DNA of 64,000 bases from Streptomyces showdoensis. Its GTDB lineage: Bacteria; Actinomycetota; Actinomycetes; Streptomycetales; Streptomycetaceae. The notes beneath the pieces are model-generated. The model saw only the letters and a program-made list of their open reading frames with translations. It made no database searches and was not told where the DNA came from. The position numbers and the translations under genes were made by a program. The stretch covers positions 186,001-250,000 of the forward strand of contig NZ_BAAAXG010000002.1 in NCBI RefSeq assembly GCF_039535475.1, in the 5' to 3' direction. The first letter of the stretch is position 1, and each line of letters opens with the position of its first letter. Positions 1 through 11,468 of this stretch are shown here, piece by piece.

Positions 1-2374
1 CCCGGGCGTTGGGCACCGGCCGGCCGATCGGCGGATCGCCGTCGGCGTCCTCGGGCCCGCCGCGCCACCAGGTCGAGTAGGTGGTCGCCTCGGTGGGCCC
101 GTAGATGTTGGTCACGGCGCAGCCCGGCACCCGCTCCCGCAGCTCCCGCAGCAGGCCGTGCGGCACCGCCTCCCCGCCGAGCACCACGTGCGGTGCCGAC
201 ACCGCGAAGGCCCCGCCGGCCAGCAGGCTCGCCACCGCCGAGGGGACGCCGCTGACCAGGCTCCCCTCCCAGCCGTCCCGGTCGAGCAGCGCGAACAGGT
301 CGTCGACCAGTTCCAGACGCCCGCCGAGGGCCAGCGTCGCGACGATCTCGAAGACCGACACGTCGAAGCTGAGCGAGGTGGACGCCAGCACCCGCGCCAT
401 GCCCTCGGCGCCGAAGTGGTCCTCCACGGTCGCCACGAAGTTGACGGCGTTCGCGTGCTCGACGACCACGCCCTTGGGCACGCCGGTGGTGCCCGAGGTG
501 TAGATCACGTACGCCGGGTGCCGGGGGAGCAGCGGCTCCGGCCGGTCCGCGTCCACGAGGTCCGCGTCCCCCTGCTCCACGACGCGCCGCACCACGGCCG
601 GATCGTCCAGGACGAGCGCGGCCGTCCCCTCCGGCAGCACGTCCCGGGTCGCCCCGGTGACCACCGCCAGCCGCGGCCGGGCGTCGCCGAGCATCCGCGC
701 CACCCGGTCGGCCGGGTAGCGCACGTCGACCGGCACGTAGGCGGCCCCGGCCTTGAGCACGGCCAGCAGGGCGACCACCAGGTCCGCCGTCCTCGGCAGC
801 GCCAGGGCCACCAGGGTGCCCGGCCCCGCGCCCTCGGCGAGCAGCACGCGCGCCAGCCGGTTGGCCCGGCGGCCGAGCTCCCCGTAGCCGAGCTCCCGCC
901 CCCGGTGGGAGACGGCGGGCCGGTCCGGGATCCCGGCGGACCGCGCCTCGATCAGGGCGGGCAGGGTGACCGGCGCCACCGGGCGGGCGGTGGCGTTCCA
1001 CTCCTCCAGGACCCGCCGGCGCTCGTCGTCCGAGAGGGCCGGCAGGCCGGCGACGGGCTGGTGCGGGTCGTCGGCGATCGCCTCCAGGATCCGGACCAGC
1101 CGCTCGGCGATCCCCTCCACCGTCGCCCGCCCGAGCAGATCGGGCCGGAAGTCGAGCCGAACGCCCAGTTCCTCGGCCGGGGTGCAGATCAGGGAGAGCG
1201 GATAGTGGGTGGCGTCGAACCCCGTGACGTCGACCAGCAGGGCCGCGCCGAGCCGGCGCCGGCCCGAGCCCATCGGGTAGTTGTCGAACACGGCCGTGGT
1301 GTCGAACAGGGCCCCGAAGCCCGCCTGCTGCTGGATCTCCGTCAGCCCGACGTGGTGGTGCTCCATCAGGTCGAGCTGCTCGTCCTGGACCCGTTCGAGG
1401 AGATCGAGCAGGGTGTCCCGGGGGTCCGTCCGCACCCGCGCCGGAACGGTGTTGATGAGCAGGCCGACCATCGACTCGACGCCGTCCACGTCGGCGGCCC
1501 GGCCCGACACCGTCATCCCGAACAGCACGTCGCCCTGCCCGGTCAGCTGCCGCAGCACCAGTCCCCAGGCCACCTGCATCACCGTGCCGAGGGTGACCCC
1601 CGCCTCCCGCGCCCGCTCCGTCAGCGCCGCGGTGTGCCCGGCCGGCAGCGCGCGCACCACCCGCTCCGGGACCACCGTGCCCGCGCCCCGCGCCCGGGGC
1701 GCCACCAGCGTCGGCCCCTCGATCCCGGACAGCGCCTCCGCCCAGGCCTCCAGGGACCACTCCGGATCCACCTCGCCGAGCCACTCCAGATAGGAGCCGT
1801 ACGAGGGGGCGGCCGGCAGCACGCGCTCCGCCGCCGCCCCCGCCCCGGCGTCGTACAGCCGGAACAGCTCGTCCAGCAGGATCGAGGTGGACCAGCCGTC
1901 CAGGATGATGTGGTGGTTCGTCAGCGCGAACCGCCACCGGGTGCCGCCCAGCCTGATCAGCAGGAAGCGGACCAGCGGCGGCCGCGCGGTGTCGAAGCGC
2001 CTCCGCCGCTCCTCGTCGAGCAGCCGCGCGGCCTCGGCCTCCCGCCCCTCGGGGGCCGTCCCCCCGAGGTCCGCCGTCCGCCACTCCAGCGGGACCCGGG
2101 ACGGCACGAACCGCACGGGCGCGCCCGAGGCGTCGGTACGGAACCCCGAACGCAGGCTGTCGTGCCGGTCCAGGAGCGCCTGGCAGACCTCGCGCAGCAG
2201 CACGGGGTCGAGCGGGCCCACGAAGTCCAGCGCCAGCTGCGTGGTGTAGACGTCCTGGCCGTCCGAGTCGAACGCCGTGTGGAAGAACAGCCCTTGCTGG
2301 AGCGGCGCGGGCCTCGACACCGGCCCGCCGGCGTACGCGTCCGTGTGCTCGTGGGTGCGGTCAGGTGCGGTCAC
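1..2374 (-). CDS. NRPS, partial: C-A module (runs off left edge)
   Basis: A multimodular peptide synthetase subunit whose 3' end lies outside the window; 791 residues are visible. The start is a GTG whose last two bases form part of the preceding NRPS gene's TGA stop, so translation is probably coupled. Residues about 15-440 are a condensation domain, beginning PLQQGLFFHTAFD, with the catalytic motif seen as NHHIILDGW near residue 155. Residues about 460 onward are an adenylation domain with the phosphate loop YVIYTSGTTGVPKG. Specificity-pocket residues read by eye are D-V-F-S-V-G-I-T-Y, which I cannot assign to an amino acid. Because it follows an epimerisation domain, its C domain should be of the D-L accepting type (family inference). 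Confidence 0.93.
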   Translation of the reverse strand, partial: MTAPDRTHEHTDAYAGGPVSRPAPLQQGLFFHTAFDSDGQDVYTTQLALDFVGPLDPVLLREVCQALLDRHDSLRSGFRTDASGAPVRFVPSRVPLEWRTADLGGTAPEGREAEAARLLDEERRRRFDTARPPLVRFLLIRLGGTRWRFALTNHHIILDGWSTSILLDELFRLYDAGAGAAAERVLPAAPSYGSYLEWLGEVDPEWSLEAWAEALSGIEGPTLVAPRARGAGTVVPERVVRALPAGHTAALTERAREAGVTLGTVMQVAWGLVLRQLTGQGDVLFGMTVSGRAADVDGVESMVGLLINTVPARVRTDPRDTLLDLLERVQDEQLDLMEHHHVGLTEIQQQAGFGALFDTTAVFDNYPMGSGRRRLGAALLVDVTGFDATHYPLSLICTPAEELGVRLDFRPDLLGRATVEGIAERLVRILEAIADDPHQPVAGLPALSDDERRRVLEEWNATARPVAPVTLPALIEARSAGIPDRPAVSHRGRELGYGELGRRANRLARVLLAEGAGPGTLVALALPRTADLVVALLAVLKAGAAYVPVDVRYPADRVARMLGDARPRLAVVTGATRDVLPEGTAALVLDDPAVVRRVVEQGDADLVDADRPEPLLPRHPAYVIYTSGTTGVPKGVVVEHANAVNFVATVEDHFGAEGMARVLASTSLSFDVSVFEIVATLALGGRLELVDDLFALLDRDGWEGSLVSGVPSAVASLLAGGAFAVSAPHVVLGGEAVPHGLLRELRERVPGCAVTNIYGPTEATTYSTWWRGGPEDADGDPPIGRPVPNAR

Positions 2375-5300
2375 GCCGTCTCTCCCGGTTCGCCGGTGTG
2401 TGCGGTCAGGGTGTCCAGGGCCTCGAACCACGCGTCGGCCAGGGCCTCCACCCGGGGCCGGTCCAGCAGGCCCTCCGGATACGCCCAGGTGACGTGGAGC
2501 TCCGGCCGGTCCCCGCGGTCGTGGACGACCGCGGACAGCTCCAGGAGGTGCGTCAGGGGCATCTCCGGGTCGCCGCCGCTGGAGACCGCCCCCGCCTCCG
2601 GAGCCAGGCCCCAGTCGGAGCCGTCCGGCCGGTCGAACCGGCCCAGGTAGTTGAACAGGATCTGCGCCCGGGGCCGCGCCGCGAGCACGGTCGCGCTCTC
2701 CGCACGCAGGTACCGCAGCAGTCCGAAGCCGAGCCCCTTGTCCGGCATGCCGCCGAGCTGCTCGTCCACGGCCCGTACGACGCCGTCCGGATCGCCCGGC
2801 CGCCCCGGCAGCCGCACCGGGAACATGCTGGTGAACCAGCCCACGGTCGCCGACAGGTCGAGGCCGTCGGCGATCTCCTCCCGGCCGTGCCCCTCCACGT
2901 CCACCAGGAACGGCGCCGCGCCGCCGGAGGCCCCGGCGGGCGGTGTGCGCCAGTGCCCCGCGGCCGTGCTCAGCGCCCCCAGCAGCACCGCGTTCACCCC
3001 GACGCCCAGCCGGGCGGGCACGCGGGTCAGCAGCGCCTCCGTGCGGTCGGCGGGCAGCACCCGGGTGACGGTGCGCTTCGCGCCCTCCACGTCACGGGCG
3101 GGCAGCAGCTCCGCGCCGTGCACCAGATCGTCCGCCCCCTCGACGACACCGAGCCAGAAGGGGAGTTCGGCGGCCCGCGCCGGCGCCTCGCGCTCCAGCA
3201 GGCGCCCCCACTCGGCGTACGACACGGGCACGACGTCCGGGCCCGCCGCGCGAGGGGCCGCGCCGGAGCCCAGGTCCTCCAGGAGGATCCGCCACGAGAC
3301 GCCGTCCACGACCAGGTGGTTGACCATCAGGAGCAGCCGGCCGGGCCGGCCGGGACCCGCGTCGCCCCACACCGCCTGGAGCATGGTCCCCGCCTCGGGC
3401 GCCAGCCGCCGCCGCGCCGCGTCCGCCTCGGCGCGCACCAGCTCCGCGAGCTCCCCGTCGGCCCGGCCGGCCGCGTCGATCCGTACGAGGCACCCGGCCG
3501 CGTCGACCGCGCCGCGCGGCAGCACGTCGAGGCGCCACGCGGGGGTGCGCGTCAGCCGCGTCCGCAGCCCGTCGTGCCGGTCCAGCAGCGACTGGAGCAG
3601 CGCCCGCAGGCGCTGTGGCGACAGGTCGGCCGGGGTACGGACCAGCACGGACTGGTGGAACCCGTCGACGGGCCCGCCCCGTTCGCGCTGCCAGTGGACG
3701 ATCGGGGTGAGCGGCACCGCCCCGGACGGCTCCGCCGGGGCGGTGCCCTTCGCCGCGCCCGCCTTGGGCGGTCGCACCTTCGCGTGGGCGGCCAGCTCGG
3801 CGACGGTCCGGTGGCGGAAGACGTCCCGCGTGGAGAGGGACAGACCGCGGGAGCGGGCGCGGGACACCAGCCGGATCGACACGATGCTGTCGCCTCCGAG
3901 CGCGAAGAAGTCGTCCTCCACGCCGACGGAGGCCCGGCCGAGGACGGCGGCGAACAGCTCGCAGAGCAGCTTCTCGGCGGGGGTCTCCGGCTCCCGGGCC
4001 GGCCCGGCGGCGGGAGCCTCCGGGGCGGGCAGCGCCGAGCGGTCGAGCTTCCCGTTGGGCGTGAGCGGCAGCCCCTCGGGCAGGACGACGACGGCGGGGA
4101 CCATGTACGGCGGCAACGCCCGCCGCGCCCACCCGTCGAGTTCGGAGACGAGCGCGTCGGCGGATGCAGAGCCGGTGCCGGTGCCGGTAGCCGTGCCCGG
4201 GCCGGTGGCCCGGGCGGGCGCGACGTACGCGACGAGCCGGCGCTCGCCCGGCCGGTCCTCGCGCACCACCACGGCGCTGCGGGTGACGTGGGGGTGCCGG
4301 TCCAGGACCGCCTCGATCTCGCCGGGCTCGACCCGGAATCCGCGCAGCTTCACCTGGTCGTCGCCGCGCCCGAGGAACACGAGCTCGCCGTCGCCGGTCC
4401 ACCGGACCAGGTCGCCGGTGCGGTACAGGCGGCTGCCGGGCGGACCGTACGGAGCGGCGACGAAGCGCTCGGCGGTCAGCCCCGGCCGGCCGAGGTACCC
4501 CCGCGCCACGCCCTGGCCGCCGATGTACAGCTCGCCCGGCACGCCGACGGGCACCGGCCGCAGCGCCGCGTCCAGGACGTACACCCGGGTCTCGCCCAGC
4601 GGAGACCCGAGCGGCGGGCGCTCCGCGTCCTCCGGGCCGAGGGGAGCCGCCAGGGACCAGATGGTCGTCTCGGTGGGCCCGTACACGTTGGTGACCTCCG
4701 CGGCCAGGCCGACCAGTCCGGCGGCCAGGGCGGGCGGCAGCGCCTCCCCGCCGACCAGGACCCGCAGTCCGCGGACGGCGTCGGGGACCTCGGCCACGAG
4801 GCCGGACCACAGGGAGGGCGTCGCCTGGACGGCGGTGACCCGGTGCCGTCCGATCAGACGGCCGAGGGCGTGCGGATCGCGCACCTCGTCGGGCGCGGCG
4901 AGGACGACGGCGGCCCCGCCCAGCAGGGGCAGCAGGAGCTCCAGATGGGCGATGTCGAAGGCGACGGTCGTCACCGCGAGCAGGCGGTCGGCGGGGCCCA
5001 GCGGCAGCCGGCCCCCCACGGCGGCGAGCAGATGGGCCAGATTGCGGTGGGTGACCGCGACCCCCTTCGGCCGGCCCGTCGACCCCGAGGTGTAGAGGAC
5101 GTACGCCGTGCCGTCGGCCGGGACCGCCTCCTCCGCGCCCGGGGCGCCGACGGCGTCGAGCCGGGGGTCGTCCACGGTGAGCCAGTCGGCCGTGCCGAGC
5201 GCGTCGCGGGTGGCGCGGTCCGTGAGCACGAGCAGCGGCGCGGCCTCGGACAGCACCGACGCCACCCGGTCCCTGGGGTGCTGCGGATCGACCGGCAGGT

Positions 5301-8300
5301 ACCCGGCCCCGGTCCGGTGCACGGCGAGGAGCGCGACCAGGAGGTCGGGGGTGCGGTCCATCGCCACGGCGACCAGCCGCTCCGGCCCGGCACCGAGCCC
5401 GCGCAGCCGTCCGGCCAGTCGCCCGACCCGCGCGTCGAGCTCGCCGTACGTGATCCGGCGGGCCCCGTGGAGCACGGCCGGTGCGTCGGGCGTCCGGGCG
5501 GCCTGCTCCCGGAACCGGTCCGACACCGTACCGGTCAGCGGCTCCGCACCGGCCGCCGGTCCGCTCCACTCGGTGAGGAGGGTGTCCCGCTCGGCGGGGG
5601 ACAACAGGTCCAGCCGGCGCACCGGAAGCGCGGGGCGGGCGGTCGCGTCGGTGAGGAAGGCGGTGAACCAGCCGGCGAGCCGCTCGGCGGTGGCGTGGTC
5701 GAAGAGGTCCTGGGCGTAGACGAGGGTGCCGTCGAGGCCCCCGCGGGACTCGGTGAGGTCGAAGAGCAGGTCGAAGGGGACGGAGCGGTACCGGCCGTGG
5801 CGCAGCACGTCGACGCGGAGGCCGGACAGTTCCGCCGCACCGGCCGCGTTGTTCTGCAGGCTCAGCATGACCTGGAAGAGCGGGTGCCGGGCCGCCGACC
5901 GCTCCGGGGCGACGGCTTCCACGACCCGCTCGAAGGGCACGTCCTGGTTCTCCAGCGCGGCCAGGACGCCGGGGCGGACGCGGTCGAGCAGCTCGCCGAA
6001 GTCCGGATCGCCGGAGACGTCGGTGCGCACCACCACGGTGTTCACGAAGCAGCCGACCAGCTCGTCCAGGCCGCTGTCGGTGCGGCCGGCGACGGGACTG
6101 CCGACAAGGACGTCCGTCCCGCCGCCGAGCCGTCGCAACAGCCCCGCCAGAGCGGCGTGGAGCACCATGAACACGCTCGCGCCGTGCTTCCGCGCCAGGG
6201 CCGTCAGCCGCGCGTGCTCCTCGGGACCGAGCCGGAACGGCACCGTGCCCACGCGCTGGGTGCCGGCGGCGGGGCGCGGCCGGTCGGCGGGCAGCGGGAT
6301 CTCCCCGGGGGCGCCGGCCAGCGCGCCGGTCCAGTGGGCGAGCTGCTCGGCGAAGGCGCTGCCCGGGTCCTCGGGCGCACCGAGCGCGGCCCGCTGCCAC
6401 AGGGCGAAGTCGGCGTACTGGAGGGGGAGTTCGGGGAATTCGGGGATGCGGCCCCGCAGTCGGGCGGCATAGGCCGCGGAGAGGTCGCGGAGGAACGGGG
6501 CGGCGGACCAGCCGTCGAAGGCGATGTGGTGGACCGTGACCGCGAGGACGTGTTCCTCGGGGGCGCAGACGAGGAGCTCGGCCCGCAGCGGGACCTCCCG
6601 CGCCAGGTCGACGTCCCGCTCGGCCGCGCTCGCCAGCGCCGCCTCGACGTCCCGACGGGACACCTCGCGCAACGGGAGCTCGAACTCCGCCGGAGCGAGG
6701 ACCAGTTGGCGGGGCATGCCGTCGGTCACCGGGAACACGGTGCGCAGGCTCTCGTGCCGGGCCACCACGTCCCCGAGGGCCGCCGACAGCGCCCCGGCGT
6801 CCAGCGGTCCGGTCAGCCGCAGGGCGGTCGTGACCGTCTGCGAGCCGGCCCCCTCCGCCAGCTCGCCCTGCAGCCAGAACCGCAGCTGGGAGAAGGACGG
6901 CGGCAGCACCTCCCCGCGCGGCGGGAGCCGCAGCGGTCCGCGCCCGGCGCCCGCGGACCCGAACCGCCCGGCGAGCCCCGCGGGCGTCGGCGACTCGAAG
7001 ACCGCCCGCGTGCCGATCCCCTCGTCCAGCACCTCGCGCAGCCGGTTCACCAGCCGTACGGCCAGCAGGGAATGGCCGCCGAGCGCGAAGAAGTCGTCGT
7101 CCGCGCCGACCTCCGGGACCCCGAGCACCTCGGCGAAGAGCCCGCACAGCAGCCGTTCGGCGGGGGTGCGGGGCGGACGGCTGACGGGGTGCGCCGCCGG
7201 GGCGGGCAGCGCCGCCCTGTCCAGCTTGCCGTTGGGGGTGAGCGGCAGCCCCTCGGGCAGCACGACCACGACCGGCACCATGTAGTCGGGCAGGGCCCGC
7301 CGGGCGTGCCCGTCGAGCTCCGCCGCGAGACCGGCACCGGCGTGCGGGGCGGGGACCACGTAGGCGACCAGGCCGCGCTCCCCGGGCCGGTCCTCCCGTA
7401 CGAGGACGGCGGCCCGGCCGACGGCCGGGTGGCGCTCCAGGACGGCCTCCACCTCGCGGGGCTCGATGCGGAAGCCGCGTATCTTCACCTGGTCGTCGGT
7501 GCGGGCGAGGAAGTCGAGCTCGCCGTCCGCGGTCCACCGCACGAGGTCCCCGGTGCGGTACATGCGGGTGCCGGGCGCGCCGTGCGGATCCGCGACGAAG
7601 AGCCCCGCGGTGAGACCGGGGCGCCCGAGATAGCCGCGGGCGAGACCGGCGCCCGCGAGGTACAGCTCGCCGGGCACCCCGACCGGCACCGGCCGGAGCC
7701 GCTCGTCCAGCACGTACGCCCGGGTGTTCGCCATGGGCCGGCCGATCGGCGGCTTCCCGCCGGCCGCGTCCCGCGCCGGGTCAAGACGCCTGAAGGTGGT
7801 GAACGTCGTGTTCTCGGTGGGCCCGTAGACATGGGTCAGCGCCGTGCCGGGGAAGTCCGTCAGCATCCGCCGCAGCGCCCCGGCCGACGGCTGCTCGCCG
7901 CCCGTCCAGACCTGCCCGAGCCGGCCGAACACCGGACTCCCCTCCGCGACCAACAGGTTGAACAGCGAGGTGGTGAGGAACGCGCTCGTCGCGCCGCCCT
8001 CGGCCACGGCCCGCTCCAGCGCCCGCGGCGAGGAGTCGCCGGCCGGCACCATGACGACCGTCCCGCCGCCGAGCAGAGGGACCCACAGCTCGTACGTCGA
8101 GGCGTCGAAGGAGTGCGGCGAGTGGGCGAGCACCCGCCGGTGGCCGCCGTCCGCCGCCCAGCAGGGGTCGGAGGCGAGGGCCACGATGTTCCGGTGGGTC
8201 ACCAGGACGCCCTTGGGGCGGCCGGTGGAGCCGGACGTGTACATCACGTACGCGGCCTGCCCGGCGTCCACGGCGTCCACGGCGACGTCGGAGCTTTCGC

Positions 8301-10215
8301 TTTCAGTGGTGTGAGTGGTGTGAGTGGTGTGAGTGGTGTGAGTGGTGTGAGTGGTGTGAGTGGCGTCCGTGGCGTCCGTGGTGCCCTTGGCATCCGCGGC
8401 GGCCTGGTCGTCCCCGGCGTCCCCGGTGTCCCCGGTGTCCCCGGTGTCCCCGGCCTCGACGACCACCAGCGGCAGCCCGGGCCCCGTCCCCGCGAGCGCC
8501 TCGGCCCGCTCCCTCGTGGCCGCGTCCGTCAGGAGCAGGCAGGGCCGGGCCTCGTCCAGGACCGCGCGCTGCCGCTCCTCCGGATTGCGCGGGTCCAGGG
8601 GCAGGTAGGCGGCCCCCGCCTTCAGGACGGCGAGCAGGGCGACGACCAGCTCGGCCGAGCGGCCCATGGCCACGGCGACCAGCCGCTCCGGACCCGCGCC
8701 CGCCCGGCGCAGGCGGCGGGCGAGGCGCTCGGCGCGGGCCTCCAGCCCGGCGTAGTCGAGCCGGGTCGCGCCGCACACCACCGCGAGGTCGTCGGGGGCG
8801 GCGGCGGCGCGTCGCCGGAACAGCTCCGGCACCGAGCCGGCCGGGAGCGTCGTCTCGCGCCCGTTCCACGTCTCCAGGACCGTCCGGCGCTCGGCGGGCG
8901 CGAGGAGCTCCAGGGCGCCGATCCGCCGCTCCGGGGCGGCGACCGCCTCGGTCAGGAAGGCGGTGAAGCCGCGGACCAGACGCTCGGCGGTCGCGTGGTC
9001 GAAGAGGTCCCGGGCGTAGACCAGGGTGCCGTCGAGCGCCCCGTCGGTCTCGGTGAGGTCGAGGAGCAGGTCGAAGGCGACGGTCCGGTGGGGGACGGGG
9101 GCGAGCAGGCGGCATTCGAGACCGGGCAGGCGCACGGCGGCGCCCGCGTTGTTCTGCAGGCTCAGCATGACCTGGAACAGCGGGTGACGGGCCGCCGACC
9201 GGGGCGGGTTGACGGCCTCCACGACCTGCTCGAAGGGCACGTCCTGATGGTCGAGCGCCGCCATGACACCGGTTCGGGCCCGGCGGACCAGCTCGTGGAA
9301 GTCGGGGTCGCCGGAGGTGTCGGTCCGGACGACGACGGTGTTGACGAAGCAGCCGGCGAGCTCGTCGAGGCCGACGTCGGTGCGGCCGGCGACCGGGCTG
9401 CCCACCAGGACGTCCGAGCCGCCGCCGAGCCGCCCCAACAGGCCCGCGAGCGCCGCGTGGAGCACCATGAACGTGCTGGCGCCGTGCCGGCGGGCGAGGG
9501 GCGCCAGGTCCCGGACGAGCTCGGGCGGCAGGTGGAAGGGGACTGTGCCGGCCCGGTGGGTGGCCGTGGCCGGGCGCGGCCGGTCGGCGGGCAGCGGGAG
9601 CTCGGCCGGAGCGCCGGAGAGCACGCCGGTCCAGTGCGCCAGCTGCTCGGCGAAGACGCTGCCCGGGTCGTCGGGCGCGCCGAGCTCCTTGCGCTGCCAC
9701 AGGGTGAAGTCCGCGTATTGGAAGGGGAGTTCCTCCCAGGCCGGAGGCCTTCCGTCGGCGCGCGCGGCGTAGGCCCGCGCGAGGTCGCGGAGGAACGGGG
9801 CGACCGACCAGCCGTCGAAGGCGATGTGGTGCACGGTGACCGCCAGCACGTGCAGGTCCGGGGAGTCGAGGGCCAGCAGGACGGCCCGCAGCGGGAGTTC
9901 CCGCTCCAGATCGAAGAGGTGCCCGGCCTCCTCGGCCACGGCGGCCTCGGCCTCCCGCTCCGTGACCCCCCGCCGTACCGGCAGACCGACCGTCGCGGAC
10001 TCCAGGATCCGCTGCCCGGGCACCCCGTCGGTGACCGGGAAGACCGTGCGCAGGCTCTCGTGCCGGGCCACCACGTCCCGCAGTGCGTCGCCCAGCGCCG
10101 CCACGTCGAGCGGGCCGGACAGCCGGAGCGCCATCGAAGCGTGCGGCGATGCGCCCGCGCGGTCCAGCTCTTCCTGGAACCAGAACCGCAGCTGCGAAAA
10201 CGACAGAGGGATCAC
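2371..10215 (-). CDS. NRPS, C-A-PCP-C-A-PCP-E (two modules)
   Basis: A bimodular synthetase of 2614 residues. In order: C (HHIAFDGW near 125), A (phosphate loop near 657, LTPNGKLDR near 992), PCP (LGGHSLL near 1047), C (HHIAFDGW near 1228), A (phosphate loop near 1705, LTPNGKLDR near 2052), PCP (LGGDSI near 2108), and a terminal epimerisation domain (NHLVVDG near 2300, FNYLGR near 2523). Pocket residues read by eye are D-A-Y-S-W-G-V-T-F (unassigned) for the first A domain and D-I-L-S-L-G-V-I-W for the second. The second resembles glycine codes, which conflicts with the E domain. I chose GTG at 10215 because the C domain begins immediately ([12 protein letters not shown]); the longer open frame upstream is only antisense-like reading of the monooxygenase gene. 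An HTT/GDT repeat insertion sits between A2 and A3 of the first A domain. Confidence 0.93.
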   Translation of the reverse strand: MIPLSFSQLRFWFQEELDRAGASPHASMALRLSGPLDVAALGDALRDVVARHESLRTVFPVTDGVPGQRILESATVGLPVRRGVTEREAEAAVAEEAGHLFDLERELPLRAVLLALDSPDLHVLAVTVHHIAFDGWSVAPFLRDLARAYAARADGRPPAWEELPFQYADFTLWQRKELGAPDDPGSVFAEQLAHWTGVLSGAPAELPLPADRPRPATATHRAGTVPFHLPPELVRDLAPLARRHGASTFMVLHAALAGLLGRLGGGSDVLVGSPVAGRTDVGLDELAGCFVNTVVVRTDTSGDPDFHELVRRARTGVMAALDHQDVPFEQVVEAVNPPRSAARHPLFQVMLSLQNNAGAAVRLPGLECRLLAPVPHRTVAFDLLLDLTETDGALDGTLVYARDLFDHATAERLVRGFTAFLTEAVAAPERRIGALELLAPAERRTVLETWNGRETTLPAGSVPELFRRRAAAAPDDLAVVCGATRLDYAGLEARAERLARRLRRAGAGPERLVAVAMGRSAELVVALLAVLKAGAAYLPLDPRNPEERQRAVLDEARPCLLLTDAATRERAEALAGTGPGLPLVVVEAGDTGDTGDTGDAGDDQAAADAKGTTDATDATHTTHTTHTTHTTHTTHTTESESSDVAVDAVDAGQAAYVMYTSGSTGRPKGVLVTHRNIVALASDPCWAADGGHRRVLAHSPHSFDASTYELWVPLLGGGTVVMVPAGDSSPRALERAVAEGGATSAFLTTSLFNLLVAEGSPVFGRLGQVWTGGEQPSAGALRRMLTDFPGTALTHVYGPTENTTFTTFRRLDPARDAAGGKPPIGRPMANTRAYVLDERLRPVPVGVPGELYLAGAGLARGYLGRPGLTAGLFVADPHGAPGTRMYRTGDLVRWTADGELDFLARTDDQVKIRGFRIEPREVEAVLERHPAVGRAAVLVREDRPGERGLVAYVVPAPHAGAGLAAELDGHARRALPDYMVPVVVVLPEGLPLTPNGKLDRAALPAPAAHPVSRPPRTPAERLLCGLFAEVLGVPEVGADDDFFALGGHSLLAVRLVNRLREVLDEGIGTRAVFESPTPAGLAGRFGSAGAGRGPLRLPPRGEVLPPSFSQLRFWLQGELAEGAGSQTVTTALRLTGPLDAGALSAALGDVVARHESLRTVFPVTDGMPRQLVLAPAEFELPLREVSRRDVEAALASAAERDVDLAREVPLRAELLVCAPEEHVLAVTVHHIAFDGWSAAPFLRDLSAAYAARLRGRIPEFPELPLQYADFALWQRAALGAPEDPGSAFAEQLAHWTGALAGAPGEIPLPADRPRPAAGTQRVGTVPFRLGPEEHARLTALARKHGASVFMVLHAALAGLLRRLGGGTDVLVGSPVAGRTDSGLDELVGCFVNTVVVRTDVSGDPDFGELLDRVRPGVLAALENQDVPFERVVEAVAPERSAARHPLFQVMLSLQNNAAGAAELSGLRVDVLRHGRYRSVPFDLLFDLTESRGGLDGTLVYAQDLFDHATAERLAGWFTAFLTDATARPALPVRRLDLLSPAERDTLLTEWSGPAAGAEPLTGTVSDRFREQAARTPDAPAVLHGARRITYGELDARVGRLAGRLRGLGAGPERLVAVAMDRTPDLLVALLAVHRTGAGYLPVDPQHPRDRVASVLSEAAPLLVLTDRATRDALGTADWLTVDDPRLDAVGAPGAEEAVPADGTAYVLYTSGSTGRPKGVAVTHRNLAHLLAAVGGRLPLGPADRLLAVTTVAFDIAHLELLLPLLGGAAVVLAAPDEVRDPHALGRLIGRHRVTAVQATPSLWSGLVAEVPDAVRGLRVLVGGEALPPALAAGLVGLAAEVTNVYGPTETTIWSLAAPLGPEDAERPPLGSPLGETRVYVLDAALRPVPVGVPGELYIGGQGVARGYLGRPGLTAERFVAAPYGPPGSRLYRTGDLVRWTGDGELVFLGRGDDQVKLRGFRVEPGEIEAVLDRHPHVTRSAVVVREDRPGERRLVAYVAPARATGPGTATGTGTGSASADALVSELDGWARRALPPYMVPAVVVLPEGLPLTPNGKLDRSALPAPEAPAAGPAREPETPAEKLLCELFAAVLGRASVGVEDDFFALGGDSIVSIRLVSRARSRGLSLSTRDVFRHRTVAELAAHAKVRPPKAGAAKGTAPAEPSGAVPLTPIVHWQRERGGPVDGFHQSVLVRTPADLSPQRLRALLQSLLDRHDGLRTRLTRTPAWRLDVLPRGAVDAAGCLVRIDAAGRADGELAELVRAEADAARRRLAPEAGTMLQAVWGDAGPGRPGRLLLMVNHLVVDGVSWRILLEDLGSGAAPRAAGPDVVPVSYAEWGRLLEREAPARAAELPFWLGVVEGADDLVHGAELLPARDVEGAKRTVTRVLPADRTEALLTRVPARLGVGVNAVLLGALSTAAGHWRTPPAGASGGAAPFLVDVEGHGREEIADGLDLSATVGWFTSMFPVRLPGRPGDPDGVVRAVDEQLGGMPDKGLGFGLLRYLRAESATVLAARPRAQILFNYLGRFDRPDGSDWGLAPEAGAVSSGGDPEMPLTHLLELSAVVHDRGDRPELHVTWAYPEGLLDRPRVEALADAWFEALDTLTAHTGEPGETA
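8305..8451. repeat. In-frame 9-bp tandem repeats within an NRPS adenylation domain
   Basis: Six perfect copies of agtggtgtg occupy 8305-8358, followed by two degenerate copies. Three copies of ggtgtcccc lie at 8425-8451. Both are read on the minus strand as protein: HTT repeated six times and GDT repeated three times. They form a low-complexity insertion of about 55 residues between core motifs A2 and A3, in a position where A domains normally have a short surface loop. The repeat length is a multiple of three, so expansion or contraction keeps the frame. Confidence 0.95.
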
Positions 10216-10253
10216 GGTGGTCTCGGCCTCTCGGGTCTCTCGGGGCTCTCGGG

Positions 10254-11303
10254 TCAGTTCGCTTCGCAGGCCGCGCGCACCGCGTCCAGGTGGCGCAGCC
10301 CGTCCAGGACGGTCTTGGTGTCGATGCCGAAGTCGATCAGGCAGGCGATCTCGTCCACGCCGATGCCGCGCAGCCGCTCGACCGTCTCCTTCGCGTCCGC
10401 CACCGTCCCGAACAGCCCCCGCTGCTCGAAGTAGGTGTCGAAGGACCGGGCGACGAGGAAGTCGAGGTCCTCGTCCTCCAGCGCGTCGACGTCGAAGTCC
10501 GGGTCGAGGGCGCCGAACGAGCGGGCGATGAGCCGGACCGAGCTCCTGAGGTAGGCGCTCAGCGGCCCCTCGACGGTGGCGCGCACCTCGTCCCGGCCGG
10601 TGCCGAGGAAGGTGTGCAGCATCAGGACGACATGCCCCTCCCAGCCGTCGTGCGCCTCCCGCGCCGCCCGCCGGTAGTCGGCGATCTTCACCGCGAGTTC
10701 GTCGACGTCCTGGTGCAGCAGATGGGTGAGGACCCCGGCGCGCGCCGCCGCCGCCGTACGGAAGGTCTCCGCGTCGCCCGCGCTGGTCACCCAGAGCGGC
10801 AGCTCCCGCTGCACCGGCGGCGGGAAGATCCGTACGCGCGCGGGGGCGCCGTTGCCGTCCAGGACCTCCAGCTCCTCCCCCCGCCACAGCCCGCGGAGCC
10901 CCTCGATGCCGTCGGCCAGGGCGCGCTTGCGGTCCTCGTACGGGACCCGGCCCAGCGCGAAGTCCACCGGGTGCCAGCCGGAGGCGAGGGACACCCCGGC
11001 CCGTCCGCCCGAGAGGTTGTCGACGACCGACCACTCCTCGGCGATCCGCAGCGGATGGTGGAGGGGCGCGACGACGCTCCCGGCGCGGATGGCGACGCTG
11101 CTCGTGACCATGGCCAGGGCGGCGCCCACGACGGAGGGGTTCGGGTAGAGCCCGCCGAAGGGGTGGAAGTGCCGTTCCGGCGTCCACACGGCGCGGAAGC
11201 CGTGGCGGTCGGCGAAGCGGGCGCCCTCCAGCAGCAGTTCGTACCGTCCGGCGGCCCCGTCCGGTGTGCTGTCGTCGGCGAAGTAGAAGAGGCTGAAGTC
11301 CAT
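10254..11303 (-). CDS. LLM-class flavin monooxygenase (MupA/Atu3671-like), NRPS-associated
   Basis: A 349-residue luciferase-like flavin-dependent monooxygenase. It starts MDFSLFYFADDS and contains VWTPERHFHPFGG, VAPLHHPLRIAEEW and VSLASGWHPVDF, all hallmarks of the natural-product LLM subfamily that works with NRPS and PKS lines. It probably hydroxylates or oxidises a carrier-bound or released peptide intermediate; the position is unknown. I start it at ATG 11303 behind a GAGG site. The open frame extends upstream only through tandem repeats encoding HTAHGTR-like sequence, which is not credible protein. It lies between two NRPS genes, 38 bp before the second. Confidence 0.9.
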   Translation of the reverse strand: MDFSLFYFADDSTPDGAAGRYELLLEGARFADRHGFRAVWTPERHFHPFGGLYPNPSVVGAALAMVTSSVAIRAGSVVAPLHHPLRIAEEWSVVDNLSGGRAGVSLASGWHPVDFALGRVPYEDRKRALADGIEGLRGLWRGEELEVLDGNGAPARVRIFPPPVQRELPLWVTSAGDAETFRTAAAARAGVLTHLLHQDVDELAVKIADYRRAAREAHDGWEGHVVLMLHTFLGTGRDEVRATVEGPLSAYLRSSVRLIARSFGALDPDFDVDALEDEDLDFLVARSFDTYFEQRGLFGTVADAKETVERLRGIGVDEIACLIDFGIDTKTVLDGLRHLDAVRAACEAN

Positions 11304-11359
11304 CGGGGATCCCTCGATAGCCCTGGTCGTGGTCCGATCGGTCCTGATCCGTGCCGTGT

Positions 11360-11435
11360 GCGGGTGCGGGTGCGGGTGCGGGTGCGGTGTGCCGTGTGCC
11401 GTGTGCCGTGTGCCGTGTGCCGTGTGCCGTGTGTC
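11360..11435. repeat. Intergenic hexamer and heptamer tandem repeats
   Basis: Between the loading NRPS gene and the monooxygenase, roughly four copies of a gcgggt hexamer are followed by about six copies of a tgtgccg heptamer. The 165-bp spacer is largely made of them. They are repeated DNA directly upstream of the monooxygenase start and may affect the distance between the two cistrons. Homopolymer-like repeats of this kind are also prone to length errors in sequencing. Confidence 0.85.
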
Positions 11436-11468
11436 CGTGCCGGGGCCTGCCACGGCCCCGTGCCGCCG

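Noticed and set aside
2365-10434. A 2689-residue plus-strand open frame
   Set aside because: It is antisense to clear NRPS domains, has no recognisable motif, and is a by-product of high GC.
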